Positions 1-8,933 of a stretch of 64,000 nucleotides of DNA are shown here, piece after piece. Both the position numbers and the translations under genes were made by a program. Where the stretch lies: positions 62,001 through 126,000 of the forward strand of contig MENQ01000001.1 of assembly GCA_001768325.1 (NCBI GenBank), written 5' to 3'. The notes beneath the pieces are model-generated. The model was not told where the DNA came from and ran no database searches. It saw nothing but the letters and a program-made list of their open reading frames with translations. This DNA is from Bacteroidetes bacterium GWC2_46_850 (GTDB lineage: Bacteria; Bacteroidota; Bacteroidia; Bacteroidales; Dysgonomonadaceae). Every line of letters starts with the position of its first letter. The first letter of the stretch is position 1.

Positions 1-37
1 GTAGGTATTATTTTGGCGTTAAATTTCCGTTCAGGTA

Positions 38-69
38 TTGTTTTTCATGCGTTGAATATGTTATCTTTG
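38..69 (+). promoter_or_regulatory. Bacteroidota-type promoter for the DUF3244-like gene
   Basis: A TTG at 38-40 lies 21 bases before TATCTTTG at 62-69, which fits the Bacteroidota TTTG / TAnnTTTG promoter. Transcription would start near 76 and leave a leader of about 80 bases. Confidence 0.5.
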
Positions 70-153
70 TGTCTGAAATATACAAAATGTACAAGTTTCA
101 TATATTGACGTGGTTGATTTGATTATTCAATGAATTTTCGTAAAAGTAAAAAA

Positions 154-582
154 ATGAAAAGGACAATTTTCTCGTTATTGCTGATTGCCATGAGCAGCGC
201 GTTCGTTTTCTCTTCCACCGGTCGGAATGAGGTAAAAGATGATTTAGAAGACAAAATTGCATTGAGCCGTGAAGGAGGTACCACTCGGATCGCGAGCGCC
301 AGCCGGATGTTCAGTATACAGTCAGTAACTGTAGAACCGGAGGTTGAAGCTTATAATTATAGGAATGTTGTTACCATCTCAGTGCAAAATTATCGTGGCA
401 CTGCATTGGTTGAAATTATAGGCAAAAGGGGAGCAAAACAGAGCTTTTTCGAAGTATATGATATGGGATTTGAAGCCATCCCGCTCAATGGTATCCCGGC
501 CGGAGAATATACCCTGCGCATTACCTTGGGTAACGAAGTATTTACAGGAACATTAAACAAAGGAAAAAATGGACATCGCTAA
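154..582 (+). CDS. Small exported DUF3244-like protein
   Basis: A 142-residue protein with an N-terminal signal sequence (MKRTIFSLLLIAMSSAFVFS). The mature part has alternating beta-strand character with a GTALVEI strand and a closing PAGEYTLRITLG strand pair, the pattern of DUF3244, a small Ig-like family of unknown role found almost only in Bacteroidales. An in-frame ATG at 130 exists, but the ATG at 154 opens a proper signal peptide and is preceded by a run of A, so I prefer it. The gene overlaps the next, an AraC-type regulator, by 14 bases, so the two are probably co-translated. Cell-surface or periplasmic location is inferred from the signal; no catalytic residues are visible. The family call rests on pattern memory only. 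Confidence 0.6.
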   Translation: MKRTIFSLLLIAMSSAFVFSSTGRNEVKDDLEDKIALSREGGTTRIASASRMFSIQSVTVEPEVEAYNYRNVVTISVQNYRGTALVEIIGKRGAKQSFFEVYDMGFEAIPLNGIPAGEYTLRITLGNEVFTGTLNKGKNGHR

Positions 583-1051
583 CAGCAAAAATGCCAACTA
601 CAAACAGGTACGGAAATACCTGCTGACAGATGTGGAATCTTGCACATTCACATTTTCAGATGGCCTTAAAAGTAGGGTTGAGCCGTCACCCGATAAAGAA
701 ATTGTGCTGGTGAAACTGATTCCGAGGGCTTCCAAATCGAAGAAGTTCGAAGACAGCGTCCTCCGTAATTTCATGACGGCAAGAAACGTGAACGAACTCG
801 CACGCATGTGTCGCTATGATTGCGTAAGAACTTTCACACGTCATTTCAAGAAAAGTTTCGGGGAAACTCCATACCAATGGATGCTCGACCGCAAAATGGA
901 GGAAATTCAATCACTGGTACTCAGTTCCGACATGACCATCACCGAGATTGCCAAAATGTATGAATTTAAAAATGTATCGCATCTGGTTAATGCTTATACC
1001 AAACGATACGGTGTTTCACCGCATAAAAACAGATTATCGAGTGCTATCTGA
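569..1051 (+). CDS. Short AraC-family transcriptional regulator
   Basis: A 160-residue protein whose C-terminal 95 or so residues form the two helix-turn-helix motifs of the AraC/XylS family. The first surrounds NVNELARMCRYDCVRTFTRH and is followed by F-x-K-x-x-G-x-T-P-Y-Q-W-M. The second surrounds MTITEIAKMYEFKNVSHLVN and ends with K-R-Y-G-V-S-P. The N-terminal 60 residues are too short for the usual cupin sensor domain and match nothing I recognise. It starts inside the preceding exported-protein gene (14-base overlap, A-rich stretch before the ATG), so the regulator and exported protein probably form one unit. What it senses and which genes it controls cannot be read from the sequence. Confidence 0.85.
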   Translation: MDIANSKNANYKQVRKYLLTDVESCTFTFSDGLKSRVEPSPDKEIVLVKLIPRASKSKKFEDSVLRNFMTARNVNELARMCRYDCVRTFTRHFKKSFGETPYQWMLDRKMEEIQSLVLSSDMTITEIAKMYEFKNVSHLVNAYTKRYGVSPHKNRLSSAI

Positions 1052-1123
1052 CTCTACCTTTTTTACAGACAATTATGTCAACACAATCTTTATAAAACAT
1101 TCTCATAACTGTAGGTGAAACAG

Positions 1124-1151
1124 AAAAGCGCCCCCGGGAGGAGGCGCTTTT
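1124..1151. terminator. Bidirectional intrinsic terminator
   Basis: A 9-bp perfect stem, AAAAGCGCC (1124-1132) with GGCGCTTTT (1143-1151). It gives a T-run on both strands and sits between the convergent AraC-type gene and glucan phosphorylase gene. Confidence 0.85.
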
Positions 1152-1177
1152 AACATTGTATGCGGTGACAGATCTCT

Positions 1178-3742
1178 TTAGATCCATCTCATATAAGCAA
1201 AATCCATGCGATGCGGTAGATCAGCATTCACAGGGTATACCCGCAATCCGTATTGATGGTTCCCGGGATCGTTCAACGCTTTGCGGGTCTCGAAATAAAG
1301 CAGTTGCCCTTCAGTTTTTACCAGCTCGAATTCGTAAGACTCAACAAACACCGGATTCTGGTCTATGCTGTCGTGATCCACAACCACACACTCTACTGCA
1401 AGATCGCACCGCAGATCTTTCCGATCGATCACAACCTGGCCGTAAACCTCGCTGTTGGTGTTATTGTAATCCATCTTCTGATTGGGATTGAATTCAAGCT
1501 TCACCACTTCAAACCTGTCCCATTTAGAGGCAGTGTCTTCCTTCCATTTCACAATCTCTTTTGCTTTTGCGTAATTGTTCTCGTGCAACTTTGCCGAACG
1601 CTCAGCCAGTTTGTTGTAGAAAAGGTGATAATAATCGTCCATCATGCGTTTGGTGGTGAATTGGGGCGCAATCTCTGCCATCGACTTCTTGATGTATTGT
1701 ACCCACTCGGCCGAATAGCCATTGCTGTTGTGCGCGTAATAGAGTGGGACAATTTCGTTCTCCAGCAGCGAGTAGATGGTGGTGGCATCCAGCTCGTCCT
1801 GATATGCCTGGTTGTCGTATGTTTTTTTGTCGGTCAATGCCCATCCGGCACCCTGCTTGTATCCTTCATACCACCAACCATCGAGCACCGAGAGGTTCAG
1901 CACCCCATTCATTTCGGCTTTCTCTCCCGAGGTGCCTGAAGCCTCCTGGGCACGAGTAGGCGTGTTGAGCCAGATATCCACACCGGAAACAAGCCGTTTG
2001 GCTAAACGCATGTCGTAGTTCTCCAGGAAGATGATCTTTCCGAGGAACTCGGGACGACGTGAAATCTCCACAATCTGCCTGATCAGTCCCTGGCCACCGC
2101 CATCGGCAGGATGTGCCTTTCCGGCGAAGATAAACTGTACCGGGTGTTTCGGATTGTTAACGATGCGGGACAAACGATCCAGGTCGGTGAACAGCAGATG
2201 AGCCCGTTTATAGGTGGCAAACCGTCTGGAGAACCCGATCAGCAGCGCATTCGGATTTACTTCTTCCAACATCGTCATGATGCGCGACGGATCAGCCTGG
2301 TTTTTTAACCATCCTTCTTTAAATTCTACCTGGATGTAATCAACCAGTTTCTTTTTCAGATGCATGCGTAACTCCCAAAGCTCATCGTCACTCACGTTAT
2401 AAATGTTTTTCCAGATGTCGGCATTCGACTGATCAGCGTAGAAGTTATCACCAAAGAATTTCTCATACAGCGCTTTCACCGAAGAGGTAGCCCAGCTGGG
2501 CAGGTGCACACCATTGGTCACATAGCCCACGTGTAGCTCTTCGGGGAAATATCCGCTCCATACAGGCTGAAACATCTTCTTGGAGACAGTGCCGTGCAGC
2601 TTGCTCACACCGTTCGTCTCCTGGGCTGTATTGAGCGCGAATACACTCATTGAGAATTTCTCATTGGTACCCGGGTTGGCACGGCCCATATCCATGAACT
2701 GCTGCCAGGTTATGCCCATTCGCTGTACGATGGGCGTCATGTATTTGGCGATCAATGGCTCATCGAAGTAGTCGTGACCTGCAGGCACGGGGGTATGCAC
2801 CGTATAGAGCGAGGATGCGCGTACAACCTCCAGCGCTTCGTGAAAAGAAAGTTTTTCTTCCTGCACGTAGTCACGAAGACGTTGCACACTGATAAAAGCC
2901 GCATGCCCTTCGTTCATGTGGTATACCTCTTTCCGTATACCCAGTTTCTTCAGAAGCAGTATCCCGCCGATTCCCAGCAGATACTCCTGCTTCATACGGT
3001 TTTCCCAGTCACCTCCATAAAGCTGGTGTGTGATGGAACGGTCAAATTCGCTGTTCTTCTCGATATCAGTATCCATCAGGTAGAGATTGATGCGGCCGAC
3101 AGCTACTTTCCAGATGTTGGAATAAATGGGCCGATCGTGAAAGGGCACTTCCAGAATCATGGGAGTGCCATCTTCGTTCATTACCTGGGTGATGGGAAGA
3201 TTACCGAAGTTTTGCGCTTCGTAGTTGGCTATTTGCTGTCCCTCCACGGAGAGTGTCTGGGTAAAGTAGCCATAACGGTAGAGAAAACCAACTGCTGTCA
3301 TGTCTACGTTGCTGTCGCTTGCCTCCTTCAGGTAATCACCCGCCAGGATGCCCAAGCCGCCCGAATAGATTTTCAACACGTGCGTCAAGCCATACTCCAT
3401 GCTGAAATAGGCCACACTGGGGCGATCTGGATTGTGCGGCACAGCCATGTATTGTTTGAACTTGTCGTATACACGGTAGATGCGATCCATTAATTCGGCG
3501 TTTTTTACCACATTCTCCGTAATGTCAGACTGCAGGTTCTGCAGCATCACGACTGGATTTTTTTCACTCTTCTCCCACTCTTCAGGATCTAAATTCTCGA
3601 AGATGGCTTTTACCTCTTCGTTCCATACCCACCATAAATTATGGATGATTTCCTCCAGAGGGCGCAACGGAGCCGGCAGTTCTGCATGTACGTGTATATC
3701 TTTCCAGATGGGCGTGTTGGAATAACTTGTTTTTATGATCAT
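1178..3742 (-). CDS. glgP: Alpha-glucan (glycogen) phosphorylase, DUF3417 type
   Basis: An 854-residue GT35 enzyme that releases glucose 1-phosphate from glycogen using phosphate and pyridoxal phosphate. Residues about 15-125 form the DUF3417 N-terminal domain (LRPLEEIIHNLWWVWN) that marks the longer bacterial/archaeal alpha-glucan phosphorylase branch. The catalytic core follows, with EASGTSGEKAEMNG holding the expected PLP lysine (K608). The gene follows glycogen synthase on the same strand with a 79-base gap, so synthesis and breakdown of glycogen are encoded together. A TATATTTG box in that gap may give it its own transcription start. The start ATG at 3742 is the only sensible one. It ends facing the bidirectional terminator at 1124-1151. 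Confidence 0.95.
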   Translation of the reverse strand: MIIKTSYSNTPIWKDIHVHAELPAPLRPLEEIIHNLWWVWNEEVKAIFENLDPEEWEKSEKNPVVMLQNLQSDITENVVKNAELMDRIYRVYDKFKQYMAVPHNPDRPSVAYFSMEYGLTHVLKIYSGGLGILAGDYLKEASDSNVDMTAVGFLYRYGYFTQTLSVEGQQIANYEAQNFGNLPITQVMNEDGTPMILEVPFHDRPIYSNIWKVAVGRINLYLMDTDIEKNSEFDRSITHQLYGGDWENRMKQEYLLGIGGILLLKKLGIRKEVYHMNEGHAAFISVQRLRDYVQEEKLSFHEALEVVRASSLYTVHTPVPAGHDYFDEPLIAKYMTPIVQRMGITWQQFMDMGRANPGTNEKFSMSVFALNTAQETNGVSKLHGTVSKKMFQPVWSGYFPEELHVGYVTNGVHLPSWATSSVKALYEKFFGDNFYADQSNADIWKNIYNVSDDELWELRMHLKKKLVDYIQVEFKEGWLKNQADPSRIMTMLEEVNPNALLIGFSRRFATYKRAHLLFTDLDRLSRIVNNPKHPVQFIFAGKAHPADGGGQGLIRQIVEISRRPEFLGKIIFLENYDMRLAKRLVSGVDIWLNTPTRAQEASGTSGEKAEMNGVLNLSVLDGWWYEGYKQGAGWALTDKKTYDNQAYQDELDATTIYSLLENEIVPLYYAHNSNGYSAEWVQYIKKSMAEIAPQFTTKRMMDDYYHLFYNKLAERSAKLHENNYAKAKEIVKWKEDTASKWDRFEVVKLEFNPNQKMDYNNTNSEVYGQVVIDRKDLRCDLAVECVVVDHDSIDQNPVFVESYEFELVKTEGQLLYFETRKALNDPGNHQYGLRVYPVNADLPHRMDFAYMRWI

Positions 3743-3807
3743 TTTGCTGTCTTTTTACAATAACCAGTTATGATGTCGTTGAGAAACATAAAATTACATT
3801 ACTACGA

Positions 3808-3815
3808 CAAATATA
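3808..3815 (-). promoter_or_regulatory. -7 box ahead of glucan phosphorylase
   Basis: Reads TATATTFG-type on the minus strand, exactly TATATTTG, and so matches TAnnTTTG. It lies just after the glycogen synthase stop codon and about 65 bases before the glgP start. No clear -33 element was seen. Confidence 0.35.
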
Positions 3816-3821
3816 ACATTT

Positions 3822-5516
3822 TTAATCTGCTTTAAGTTTATGCGGTTTCGATAATCTGATGAATGAGTTATGCAAAGCTTTGCCGTATGCCTCCTGATAC
3901 AAGGCAATGAAGTGCGACCAGTCGGCCTGATCCGATAAACGGACTGCAGCCTGCTTCAGCATCTTTATCTGTTCAACGCTCTTCAGGGAAAAGTCGTGAA
4001 TGATGGATGCAATTTCTTCTGCTACCTCCGCCTGATTGTGATCGTTGCGATGAATCACTTCTATCCCGTCATCCAGCCCTTTCCGGTTACTCTGTTTCTC
4101 TGCCCACACACCAAACCCCGATAGCGAAGTGGTAATGGTGGGGATGGAAAAAGCCACGCTCTCATGGGGTGTATATCCCCAAGGCTCGTAGTAGGAGGGA
4201 AACACAGAGAGATCAAGGCCAATCAACAGATCGTAATAATCGAGGTTGAAAACCCCGTCGTTCCCGTTTAAATAAGAGGGGACAAAGATGATCTTCACGC
4301 TGCTCTCCTTTGAATTGGTGAAACCAAGATGATGAAGTTGGTTCATAACCATGTCGTGCTGAGGGTCAACCAGATTGTGCGTAATGAAGGAAGGCTCCTG
4401 CTGCAAACCGACCCTTTCCGGAGAGCTGTCTTCCGAGAGCAGTTGCTGAAGATCTTTCCGGGGTCCGTTGATCCAGCCGGGAACCATGATGAAGGCAATG
4501 ACATCTTTGGTCAGTTCCGGCATTGTGCGCAGATGATGCATGGCTTCTATGAACACATCAATACCCTTGTTCTTGTATTCATAGCGGCCACTGATCCCTA
4601 TCAGCAACGCATCGCGGTGCAATGTATAGCCGACGGTCTTTTCCGCTACAGCAAGCAATACTTTCCGGGCTCTCTTGCGTGCCTGTACGTGGGCATTGCC
4701 TTTTGGAATAAAATCCTTTTCAAAACCGTTGGGAGTAACCACTTCCGGTTGGCGCTCCAGAAACTGCGCGCACTCCCGGGCAGTGATCTCACTCACGGTG
4801 GTGAAGCAGTCAACATTTTGGGCGGCTGCTTTCTCAATGGAGTGCTTGGCAACCATGTTCAGCTGACGCGCCATCTGGTCGCCGTTATACTCTTTCAGAT
4901 GATCGTAGAGAGGCAGGTTGTTTCCGGCAATAGAACGGCCTATGGAGGTGGCATGCGTGGTAAACAGGGTAGCTATTTTAGGGACATGCTTTTTGATGTA
5001 GAGTGCTCCGGCACCCAGCATCCACTCATTGAAGTGGGCAACCACATTATCTGATTCCAAATGATGAAAACGGTGGAAACTTTCAATGAGAAGCCCGGTG
5101 GCATAAGCGAATAGGGTCGATTCAAAATAATCGCCGTAAGCAAGAATGGAATCTACCCCGTAATCTGTCCACATCTTTGCATATATCTCATTTTGACTTT
5201 CCTGAAATTGTTCAAACTTTACCAGAAAGACAATCGGCTGTCCCGGCACGTCCCACCTGCCGGCACGAACCTCCAGATGCTGGCTCTGAAACGCATAGTC
5301 GCGCCATGAGGGATAAAGGCTTTGATCTTCACGAAACCAGGGACTCTCCTGCTCCTTCCATATGTCGGGACCGATAAAAAAAATCCTGTCTTTATAGCTT
5401 TTTTGGAGTGAACGGGCACGTGTGGATAAAACGGTGTAAATGCCCCCTACCTTGTTGCATACCTCCCAGCTGGTTTCGAAGATGTAGCCGGGGGTATACC
5501 TGGAATCTATTTCCAT
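3822..5516 (-). CDS. Glycogen synthase, eukaryote-like GT3 family
   Basis: A 564-residue retaining glucosyltransferase that should extend glycogen from a nucleotide-sugar donor. It is not a GlgA (GT5) protein. The N-terminal FETSWEVCNKVGGIYTVLST and the C-terminal YEPWGYTPHESVAFSIPTIT with TTSLSGFG match animal/fungal GT3 glycogen synthase, including the two acidic residues of the E-x(7)-E catalytic motif. At about 565 residues it lacks the long phosphorylated tails of eukaryotic enzymes. I chose the ATG at 5516: the upstream in-frame ATG at 5537 lies inside a TACCTTTG promoter box and would probably precede the transcription start. It leads a two-gene glycogen operon with glucan phosphorylase. 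Donor preference (UDP- or ADP-glucose) cannot be told from sequence alone. Confidence 0.92.
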   Translation of the reverse strand: MEIDSRYTPGYIFETSWEVCNKVGGIYTVLSTRARSLQKSYKDRIFFIGPDIWKEQESPWFREDQSLYPSWRDYAFQSQHLEVRAGRWDVPGQPIVFLVKFEQFQESQNEIYAKMWTDYGVDSILAYGDYFESTLFAYATGLLIESFHRFHHLESDNVVAHFNEWMLGAGALYIKKHVPKIATLFTTHATSIGRSIAGNNLPLYDHLKEYNGDQMARQLNMVAKHSIEKAAAQNVDCFTTVSEITARECAQFLERQPEVVTPNGFEKDFIPKGNAHVQARKRARKVLLAVAEKTVGYTLHRDALLIGISGRYEYKNKGIDVFIEAMHHLRTMPELTKDVIAFIMVPGWINGPRKDLQQLLSEDSSPERVGLQQEPSFITHNLVDPQHDMVMNQLHHLGFTNSKESSVKIIFVPSYLNGNDGVFNLDYYDLLIGLDLSVFPSYYEPWGYTPHESVAFSIPTITTSLSGFGVWAEKQSNRKGLDDGIEVIHRNDHNQAEVAEEIASIIHDFSLKSVEQIKMLKQAAVRLSDQADWSHFIALYQEAYGKALHNSFIRLSKPHKLKAD

Positions 5517-5542
5517 ATTTATATATTCTTGTCTCAAAGGTA

Positions 5543-5550
5543 CAAAGGTA
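5543..5550 (-). promoter_or_regulatory. -7 box for glycogen synthase operon
   Basis: TACCTTTG on the minus strand. A second overlapping copy lies at 5535-5542, over the alternative ATG. It shares the short divergent region with the mfd box on the other strand. Confidence 0.45.
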
Positions 5551-5564
5551 ATAAAAAAATGAGT

Positions 5565-5572
5565 TAACTTTG
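5565..5572 (+). promoter_or_regulatory. -7 box for mfd
   Basis: TAACTTTG, 13 bases ahead of the mfd ATG. The predicted leader is only a few bases long. No convincing -33 element was found. Confidence 0.45.
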
Positions 5573-5585
5573 CACTTTCATCTCA

Positions 5586-8500
5586 ATGGCTGAAACATTA
5601 GACATTACGCAGTTGCAGCAGCGGGTGGAGAAGCACCCCAATATGGCAGCGGCAGGCTCTTTGCTGAAAAACGTGCATGTTTTATCGGTAACGGGTTTGC
5701 ACGGTTCGTCACGTGCCATGTTTTCAGTCGGCCTGTTTCATAAACTTCCCCGTGTATATCTTTACATCCTGAATGATGCCGAGACGGCCGGTTATTTCTA
5801 CCACGACCTCATTCAGATAATGGGAACGGGAGAAGTACTTTTTTTCCCGTCGGCCTACAGGAGGGCATCGAAATACGGACAGCTGGATGCAGCCAGTGAG
5901 GTGCTTCGCACGGAAACACTGAGCAGGCTGCAAGGCGAGGATGCACCGTTTATCATCGTAAGTTATCCCGATGCGTTGTCGGAAAAAACCGTTTCAGGCG
6001 AACAGTTGAAAGAAAATACACTGAAGGTGACGGCGGGTGAACGGCTGGATACCTCTTTCGTGGGTGAGGTGCTCGACAGTTACGGCTTCCAATATGTGGA
6101 TTATGTGTATGAACCGGGACAGTATGCCGTGCGGGGAAGCATTCTCGATGTGTTTTCTTTTTCTGCCGAGTATCCTTACCGGATCGACTTCTTTGGCGAT
6201 GAGGTGGAGACCATCCGCAACTTCGACCTGGAAACGCAGCTCTCGAAAGAAAAATTTCATGATATTCGCATTGTTCCCGCTTTTGAACGCACCGGAATGA
6301 AGCAGGCTTCGCTCTTCGATTCGCTTCCATCTTCCACAATCGTTGGCGTGGAAGACATTCGCTGGATAAGCAGTCGCGTTGAGTCGCTCAACGAAGATGG
6401 ACTGCATATCGACCCGAAAGATGTGGAGTTTGTGAAGGCAGATCTCCTCTCAACAAAGGATTTCATGCAGGGCATAAAATCTTTTAAACAGGTTCGGTTC
6501 GATACCAGAATGCTGGATACACCCGATGCTGTCATCGACTTTCATACATCCATGCAGCCACTCTACCACAAGAACTTCGATATGCTGAGTGAATCGCTTC
6601 ACCGTTTCCGGGAAGAGGGCTATGCACTCTATATCCTTAGTGACAGTGAAAAACAACAAAAGCGGCTTTATCATATTTTTGAGGACCGAAACGACCCGAT
6701 CGATTTCACGCCGGTGAGCAAAACCCTGCACGAAGGTTTCTCGGATGAGACATTGAAAATCTGTTGCTTTACCGATCATCAGATATTCGACCGCTTTCAC
6801 AAATACAGCCTGAAATCCGATAGAGCGAGATCGGGAAAGATTGCACTCACACTCAAGGAATTGAACCAGTTGCAGACCGGTGATTTTGTAGTACACATGG
6901 ATCATGGCATCGGTAAATTTGCCGGGCTGGTGCGACTGCGCATCGGCGACAAGGTGCAGGAGGTGATCAAACTCACATACCTGAACAATGATGCCGTGTT
7001 TGTGTCGATTCACGCGCTGCATAAGGTGTCGAAATACAAGGGTAGAGAAGGGGAATCGCCACAATTGAACAAGCTGGGATCCGGCGCATGGGAGAAAGTG
7101 AAGGAGCGGACCAAGTCGAAGATTAAAGACATCGCCCGCGACCTGATTAAGCTCTATGCCCAGCGCCAGCAGGAAAAGGGCTTCGCCTATTCGAAAGATA
7201 CATACCTGCAGACAGAGCTGGAGGCTTCATTCATGTATGAGGATACACCCGACCAGATCAAAGCCACACGCGATGTAAAGGCCGACATGCAGAGCGAGCA
7301 ACCCATGGACAGACTAATCTGCGGGGATGTGGGCTTCGGAAAAACGGAGATCGCCGTCCGTGCCGCTTTCAAGGCGGCTACCGACGGGAAACAGACGGCT
7401 GTGCTGGTGCCGACCACCGTGCTGGCTACACAGCATTACCATACGTTCAGCGACCGGCTGGCTAACTTCCCCGTGAAAGTGGACTACCTGAGCCGCGCGC
7501 GTACATCGAAAGAACAGAAGGAGATTCTTGACCGGCTGAAAGAGGGTAAAATTGATATCCTGATCGGCACACACCGACTGGTGGGTAAGGATGTGCAATT
7601 TAAAGATCTCGGGCTTCTCATCATTGATGAGGAACAAAAATTCGGTGTCTCCGTCAAAGAGAAACTGAAGCAAATAAAGGTAAACGTTGATACGCTCACC
7701 ATGACGGCCACTCCTATTCCACGAACGCTGCAGTTCTCCCTGATGGGATCGCGCGACCTCTCAACCATCGGCACGCCACCGCCAAACCGATATCCGGTGC
7801 AGACCGAGGTACATACCTTCGACATGGAAATCATCCGCGACGCGGTGAACTTTGAAGTAAGCCGCAATGGACAGGTCTTTATCGTGAATAACCGCATCCA
7901 GAATATTTATGAGCTTGAGGCATTGATAAAGCGGGAGATACCGGGTATACGCATCGCCGTGGGACATGGACAGATGGATCCGAAAAAACTGGAGGGTGTG
8001 ATCGCCGATTTTATGAACTATGAACAGGATGTGCTGATTGCCACCACCATCATTGAGTCGGGAATAGATATGCCCAACGTGAACACCATCATCGTGATTG
8101 ATGCGCAGAACTTCGGACTGAGCGACCTGCATCAACTGCGTGGCAGGGTGGGGCGCAGCAACAGGAAAGCATTCTGCTACCTGCTGGCACCACCGCTGTA
8201 TACCCTCAGCAGCGATTCGAGACGCCGTCTGCAGGCCATCGAGAACTTCGCTGAACTGGGCAGCGGCATCCACATCGCCATGCAGGACCTCGATATACGC
8301 GGTGCAGGCAACCTGCTGGGTGCCGAACAGAGCGGTTTTATTGCCGACCTGGGTTACGAGACATACCGAAAGATACTTACGGAAGCCGTACAGGAACTGC
8401 GGAAGGATGAGTTTGCCGACTTGTATAAGAAACAGGAGATGGCGAAGGCCGAAGAACAGGATTTCGTGGGAGATGTGCTGGTGGAGAGCGACCTGGAACT

Positions 8501-8933
8501 GATGTTCCCGGTGATGTACATTCCCAACGATGCCGAGCGTGTGGCCATTTATCGTGAACTGGATAACATGGAGACGGAGACTGAGATCATCGATTTCATG
8601 AAACGCCTGGAAGACCGCTTCGGGAAGATACCGCCACAGGGCAGGGAGCTGATTCGTATTGTGCGGCTGCGGCGCCTGGCCAAATCGTTGGGAATTGAAA
8701 AGATCGTCCTGAAAAACGAGCAAATGATCCTGAACCTGGTGGCGGATGAGAATTCACCCTATTATAGTTCTCCCGCATTCGATAGACTATTGTGGTTCGT
8801 GCAGGCACATGCCCGCCAGTGTCGCCTTCGCGAAACAGGAAAAAAGAGATCAGTCGTCATTCGGGATATCAATACCGTGGAGACTGCCGTTGCGGCGCTG
8901 GAGGAGATGGTCGGGACAGCAGTACCGGCTTAA
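5586..8933 (+). CDS. mfd: Transcription-repair coupling factor Mfd
   Basis: A 1115-residue ATP-dependent translocase that removes RNA polymerase stalled at DNA lesions and recruits UvrA. It has all Mfd parts in order: an N-terminal UvrB-like region, the CarD-like RNA polymerase interaction domain (about residues 425-525, QTGDFVVHMDHGIGKFAGL), and a superfamily 2 motor with Walker A GDVGFGKTE (about 580-588) and motif II DEEQKFGV (about 681). Motif VI follows at QLRGRVGRSNRKA, then the C-terminal TRCF domain. Length is normal for the family. The divergent neighbour is the glycogen operon, and the 3' end overlaps the stop codon of cysE. No sign of truncation. Confidence 0.98.
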   Translation: MAETLDITQLQQRVEKHPNMAAAGSLLKNVHVLSVTGLHGSSRAMFSVGLFHKLPRVYLYILNDAETAGYFYHDLIQIMGTGEVLFFPSAYRRASKYGQLDAASEVLRTETLSRLQGEDAPFIIVSYPDALSEKTVSGEQLKENTLKVTAGERLDTSFVGEVLDSYGFQYVDYVYEPGQYAVRGSILDVFSFSAEYPYRIDFFGDEVETIRNFDLETQLSKEKFHDIRIVPAFERTGMKQASLFDSLPSSTIVGVEDIRWISSRVESLNEDGLHIDPKDVEFVKADLLSTKDFMQGIKSFKQVRFDTRMLDTPDAVIDFHTSMQPLYHKNFDMLSESLHRFREEGYALYILSDSEKQQKRLYHIFEDRNDPIDFTPVSKTLHEGFSDETLKICCFTDHQIFDRFHKYSLKSDRARSGKIALTLKELNQLQTGDFVVHMDHGIGKFAGLVRLRIGDKVQEVIKLTYLNNDAVFVSIHALHKVSKYKGREGESPQLNKLGSGAWEKVKERTKSKIKDIARDLIKLYAQRQQEKGFAYSKDTYLQTELEASFMYEDTPDQIKATRDVKADMQSEQPMDRLICGDVGFGKTEIAVRAAFKAATDGKQTAVLVPTTVLATQHYHTFSDRLANFPVKVDYLSRARTSKEQKEILDRLKEGKIDILIGTHRLVGKDVQFKDLGLLIIDEEQKFGVSVKEKLKQIKVNVDTLTMTATPIPRTLQFSLMGSRDLSTIGTPPPNRYPVQTEVHTFDMEIIRDAVNFEVSRNGQVFIVNNRIQNIYELEALIKREIPGIRIAVGHGQMDPKKLEGVIADFMNYEQDVLIATTIIESGIDMPNVNTIIVIDAQNFGLSDLHQLRGRVGRSNRKAFCYLLAPPLYTLSSDSRRRLQAIENFAELGSGIHIAMQDLDIRGAGNLLGAEQSGFIADLGYETYRKILTEAVQELRKDEFADLYKKQEMAKAEEQDFVGDVLVESDLELMFPVMYIPNDAERVAIYRELDNMETETEIIDFMKRLEDRFGKIPPQGRELIRIVRLRRLAKSLGIEKIVLKNEQMILNLVADENSPYYSSPAFDRLLWFVQAHARQCRLRETGKKRSVVIRDINTVETAVAALEEMVGTAVPA

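Noticed and set aside
1253-1939. Long open frame antisense to glucan phosphorylase as a gene
   Set aside because: It lies fully inside a confident gene on the other strand and shows no family motif; it is a shadow of that gene's codon bias. The same holds for antisense frames in mfd, DUF4954, rpoB/rpoC and dnaK.
5517-5537. Upstream ATG of glycogen synthase
   Set aside because: The codon lies inside a TACCTTTG box and would precede the predicted transcription start.
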